Assembly: GCF_020400725.1 (NCBI RefSeq)
Contig: NZ_JAINVG010000076.1
Location: forward strand, 1 to 38,740
Length of the DNA stretch: 38,740 nt
Origin: Streptomyces sp. NK15101
GTDB taxonomy: Bacteria; Actinomycetota; Actinomycetes; Streptomycetales; Streptomycetaceae
Reading direction: 5' to 3'
Part shown: piece by piece, positions 37,324-38,740 of the stretch
Position numbering within the stretch: the stretch's first letter is position 1
How the letters are laid out: each line of letters starts with the position of its first letter
Notes under the pieces: model-generated
Seen by the model: only the letters and a program-made list of their open reading frames with translations
Databases searched by the model: none
What the model was told of the DNA's origin: nothing
Position numbers and translations under genes: made by a program

Positions 37324-38740
37324 TCAGCGTCCCGGGCTGAACGCCTTCGTGGCCTGCTCGTAGATCTCGGACACCTTGTCGCGCTCGCTCTCCGGGCCGA
37401 TGACCTGGACGACGTGGTACCGACCGCCGTCGATCAGGGCGAGGTTGCGCACGAACACCTCACGGCCCGTGCTGTCCAGCCAGGTGTAGTCGCCCTCCGC
37501 CGTCGGCGTCCGGCCGATGTCCACCCGGCGCGCCCTCACCACCTGCGACCAGCTGGACGACCGATAGGGCTCCAGCTCGCGCTCCTTGGCGTTCTGGTAC
37601 TCCAGCGGGTCCGCGCCGTTGTCCCGGACGCTGTCCCGGCCCGGTACGACGATCAGAGTGAAGCCGCCCCCGGTGTAGCGCACTTGGCCGGCGTCGTTGA
37701 TCGGGCTGCGCCGCCATCCCTTCGGGACCCCGATCCGGAAGCCCTCCGGGTCCCGGCGCAGCTCGTACCCGGCGGCGAGCGCGGGAGCCGAAGGGTCCGC
37801 CGGGGGCGGGGTGGTGACCGGTTTCGTGGCCGGCTTCCCGGTCGGCTCGGCGGGTGGCTCCGTCGTCGCGGACGGGGCGTTCGCGGGCGCGGACGTGCCG
37901 GGCGCCGTTCCTCCCGTGGGCGTGGCCGGCGCGGCGGACCCCTCGCCCTTCCCCGGCATGAACAGGACGGCGTACGCGACGGCTCCCACGAGCAGCAGCA
38001 GGACGAGGACCAGGAGCGTACGGCCCAGGGAGCGCGGGGAGCCCGGCGCCCGGGAGGACGACGGGCGCGCCGAGGACCGGGGCGCGCGCGAGGCGCGCTG
38101 CGGGATCTCTCCGTCGAACTCCTCGCGGAAATCCTCCCGGAACTCCTCCCGGAACTCTTCGCGGTGATCGGGCCGTACGCGCGCGTGGCCGTACTCGTGA
38201 CCGTGCTCCCGGCCGTACTCGTCGCCGTGCGCGGCTTCCCGCGGGGCCTCGTGCCGGGTCGCGGGGCGCGGGTCCTTGCCGCGCTTGTGACGGTGACGGC
38301 CCGCCCCCGCTCCCCCGCGCCACCGGCGCACCAGCTCACCGCGCCGGCGCACGATCGGCAGCCGCGCCTCGTCGAAGGACGGCAGCGGTACGACTCCGAG
38401 CCCGGCGTCCGGCTCCGGCGCCGAGCGGACGAGGGAGCGCAGCCAGCCCCGCAGCTCCTCGAAGTCGGGCCGCTCGGTGGGGTCCTGACGCAGCAGGGAC
38501 TCCACGACCGGGCGCAGGGGCCCGCACTCCTCGGCGAAGGCCGGCGGCTCGGCGCAGACCAGCTGGACCAGCTCGGCCGCGCTGTCCTCGGGGTACGGGG
38601 CGTGGCCCTGGACGGCCCGGTAGAGGAGCGCGCCGAGCGCCCACAGGTCGGTGGCGGGCCCGATCGGCGGGGCGAGGCGCCAGTTCTCGTGCACGGGCCC
38701 GGCCTGTTCGGGCGCCCAGCGCTCGGTCACGGCGCCGACG
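37324..38740 (-). CDS. Second receptor-type Ser/Thr kinase (5' end cut by window)
   Basis: Only the C-terminal ~470 residues are present; the frame is open through the window edge. The visible part begins just before the APE-like motif (TERWAPEQ) and includes the rest of the C-lobe (PATDLWALGALLYRAVQGHAP...RQDPTERPDFEEL). It continues with a basic, His-rich linker, a charged EFREEFREDFREEF repeat, one membrane helix (LVLVLLLLVGAVAYAVLF) and an outer domain opening with GFRIGVPKGWRR. The outer domain resembles that of the neighbouring kinase, so the pair likely arose by duplication. Whether the catalytic lysine and HRD motif are intact cannot be seen here. Confidence 0.85.
   Translation of the reverse strand, partial: VGAVTERWAPEQAGPVHENWRLAPPIGPATDLWALGALLYRAVQGHAPYPEDSAAELVQLVCAEPPAFAEECGPLRPVVESLLRQDPTERPDFEELRGWLRSLVRSAPEPDAGLGVVPLPSFDEARLPIVRRRGELVRRWRGGAGAGRHRHKRGKDPRPATRHEAPREAAHGDEYGREHGHEYGHARVRPDHREEFREEFREDFREEFDGEIPQRASRAPRSSARPSSSRAPGSPRSLGRTLLVLVLLLLVGAVAYAVLFMPGKGEGSAAPATPTGGTAPGTSAPANAPSATTEPPAEPTGKPATKPVTTPPPADPSAPALAAGYELRRDPEGFRIGVPKGWRRSPINDAGQVRYTGGGFTLIVVPGRDSVRDNGADPLEYQNAKERELEPYRSSSWSQVVRARRVDIGRTPTAEGDYTWLDSTGREVFVRNLALIDGGRYHVVQVIGPESERDKVSEIYEQATKAFSPGR

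Noticed and set aside
1..38740. Mobile elements, prophage, CRISPR, tRNA or rRNA genes
   Set aside because: I looked for transposase motifs, terminal repeats, regularly spaced repeats and rRNA- or tRNA-like sequences on both strands and found none convincing.

Overview
This window is a high-GC actinobacterial chromosome segment, almost certainly Streptomyces. Evidence: very strong G/C bias at third codon positions, frequent GTG starts, SCO-like gene order (sucC-sucD, a 135-aa IcmB-type cobalamin protein, M23 peptidase, pcrA, guaA, chorismate mutase, gabD2, serine/threonine kinases), Streptomyces-style -10 boxes (TAGACT, TAnnnT) and several apparently leaderless starts. I see no rRNA, tRNA, CRISPR array, insertion sequence or prophage; this is core chromosome.

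Layout. 5-2901: a DUF6350/PerM-like membrane protein and, divergently, a membrane-anchored HTH plus sigma-like regulator. 2987-5551: sucC-sucD with a strong terminator and a long upstream region holding a Crp-like site. 5552-14182: a five-gene set: an AAA+ (MoxR-type) ATPase, a DUF5682 protein and a VWA protein on the minus strand joined by ATGA overlaps, and, beyond a small MmpS-like lipoprotein gene, a SWIM zinc-finger protein and a DUF5691 protein on the plus strand. The composition resembles the E. coli yehL-yehM-yehP-yehQ cluster. Both halves start with an identical TTGTCAGTGGC element followed at the right distance by a -10 hexamer, which is the RecA-NDp/PafBC DNA-damage promoter architecture. 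This is my leading candidate for an undescribed, DNA-damage-inducible system.

14214-22073: icmB, an alpha/beta-hydrolase lipase, a membrane-anchored M23 peptidase with a repetitive cytoplasmic tail, helicase pcrA, a four-TM protein and a secreted NlpC/P60 hydrolase. 22074-27677: an envelope-stress-like module (PspC-domain histidine kinase, LuxR-type response regulator, divergent PspC/LiaF-like protein, tiny membrane protein), DoxX and a multi-TM protein. 27864-31041: class II aldolase, guaA, and divergently a chorismate mutase preceded by a leader peptide and terminator that look like a Phe/Tyr attenuator. 31042-31755 has no recognised protein-coding gene, but contains a compact Crp-site/-10/RBS/short-ORF/terminator unit. 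31756-38740: a ChoD-like GMC oxidoreductase with gabD2 upstream, and two receptor-type Ser/Thr kinases, the last cut by the window edge.

All functional statements rest on reading motifs and family resemblance by eye; no database search was possible.
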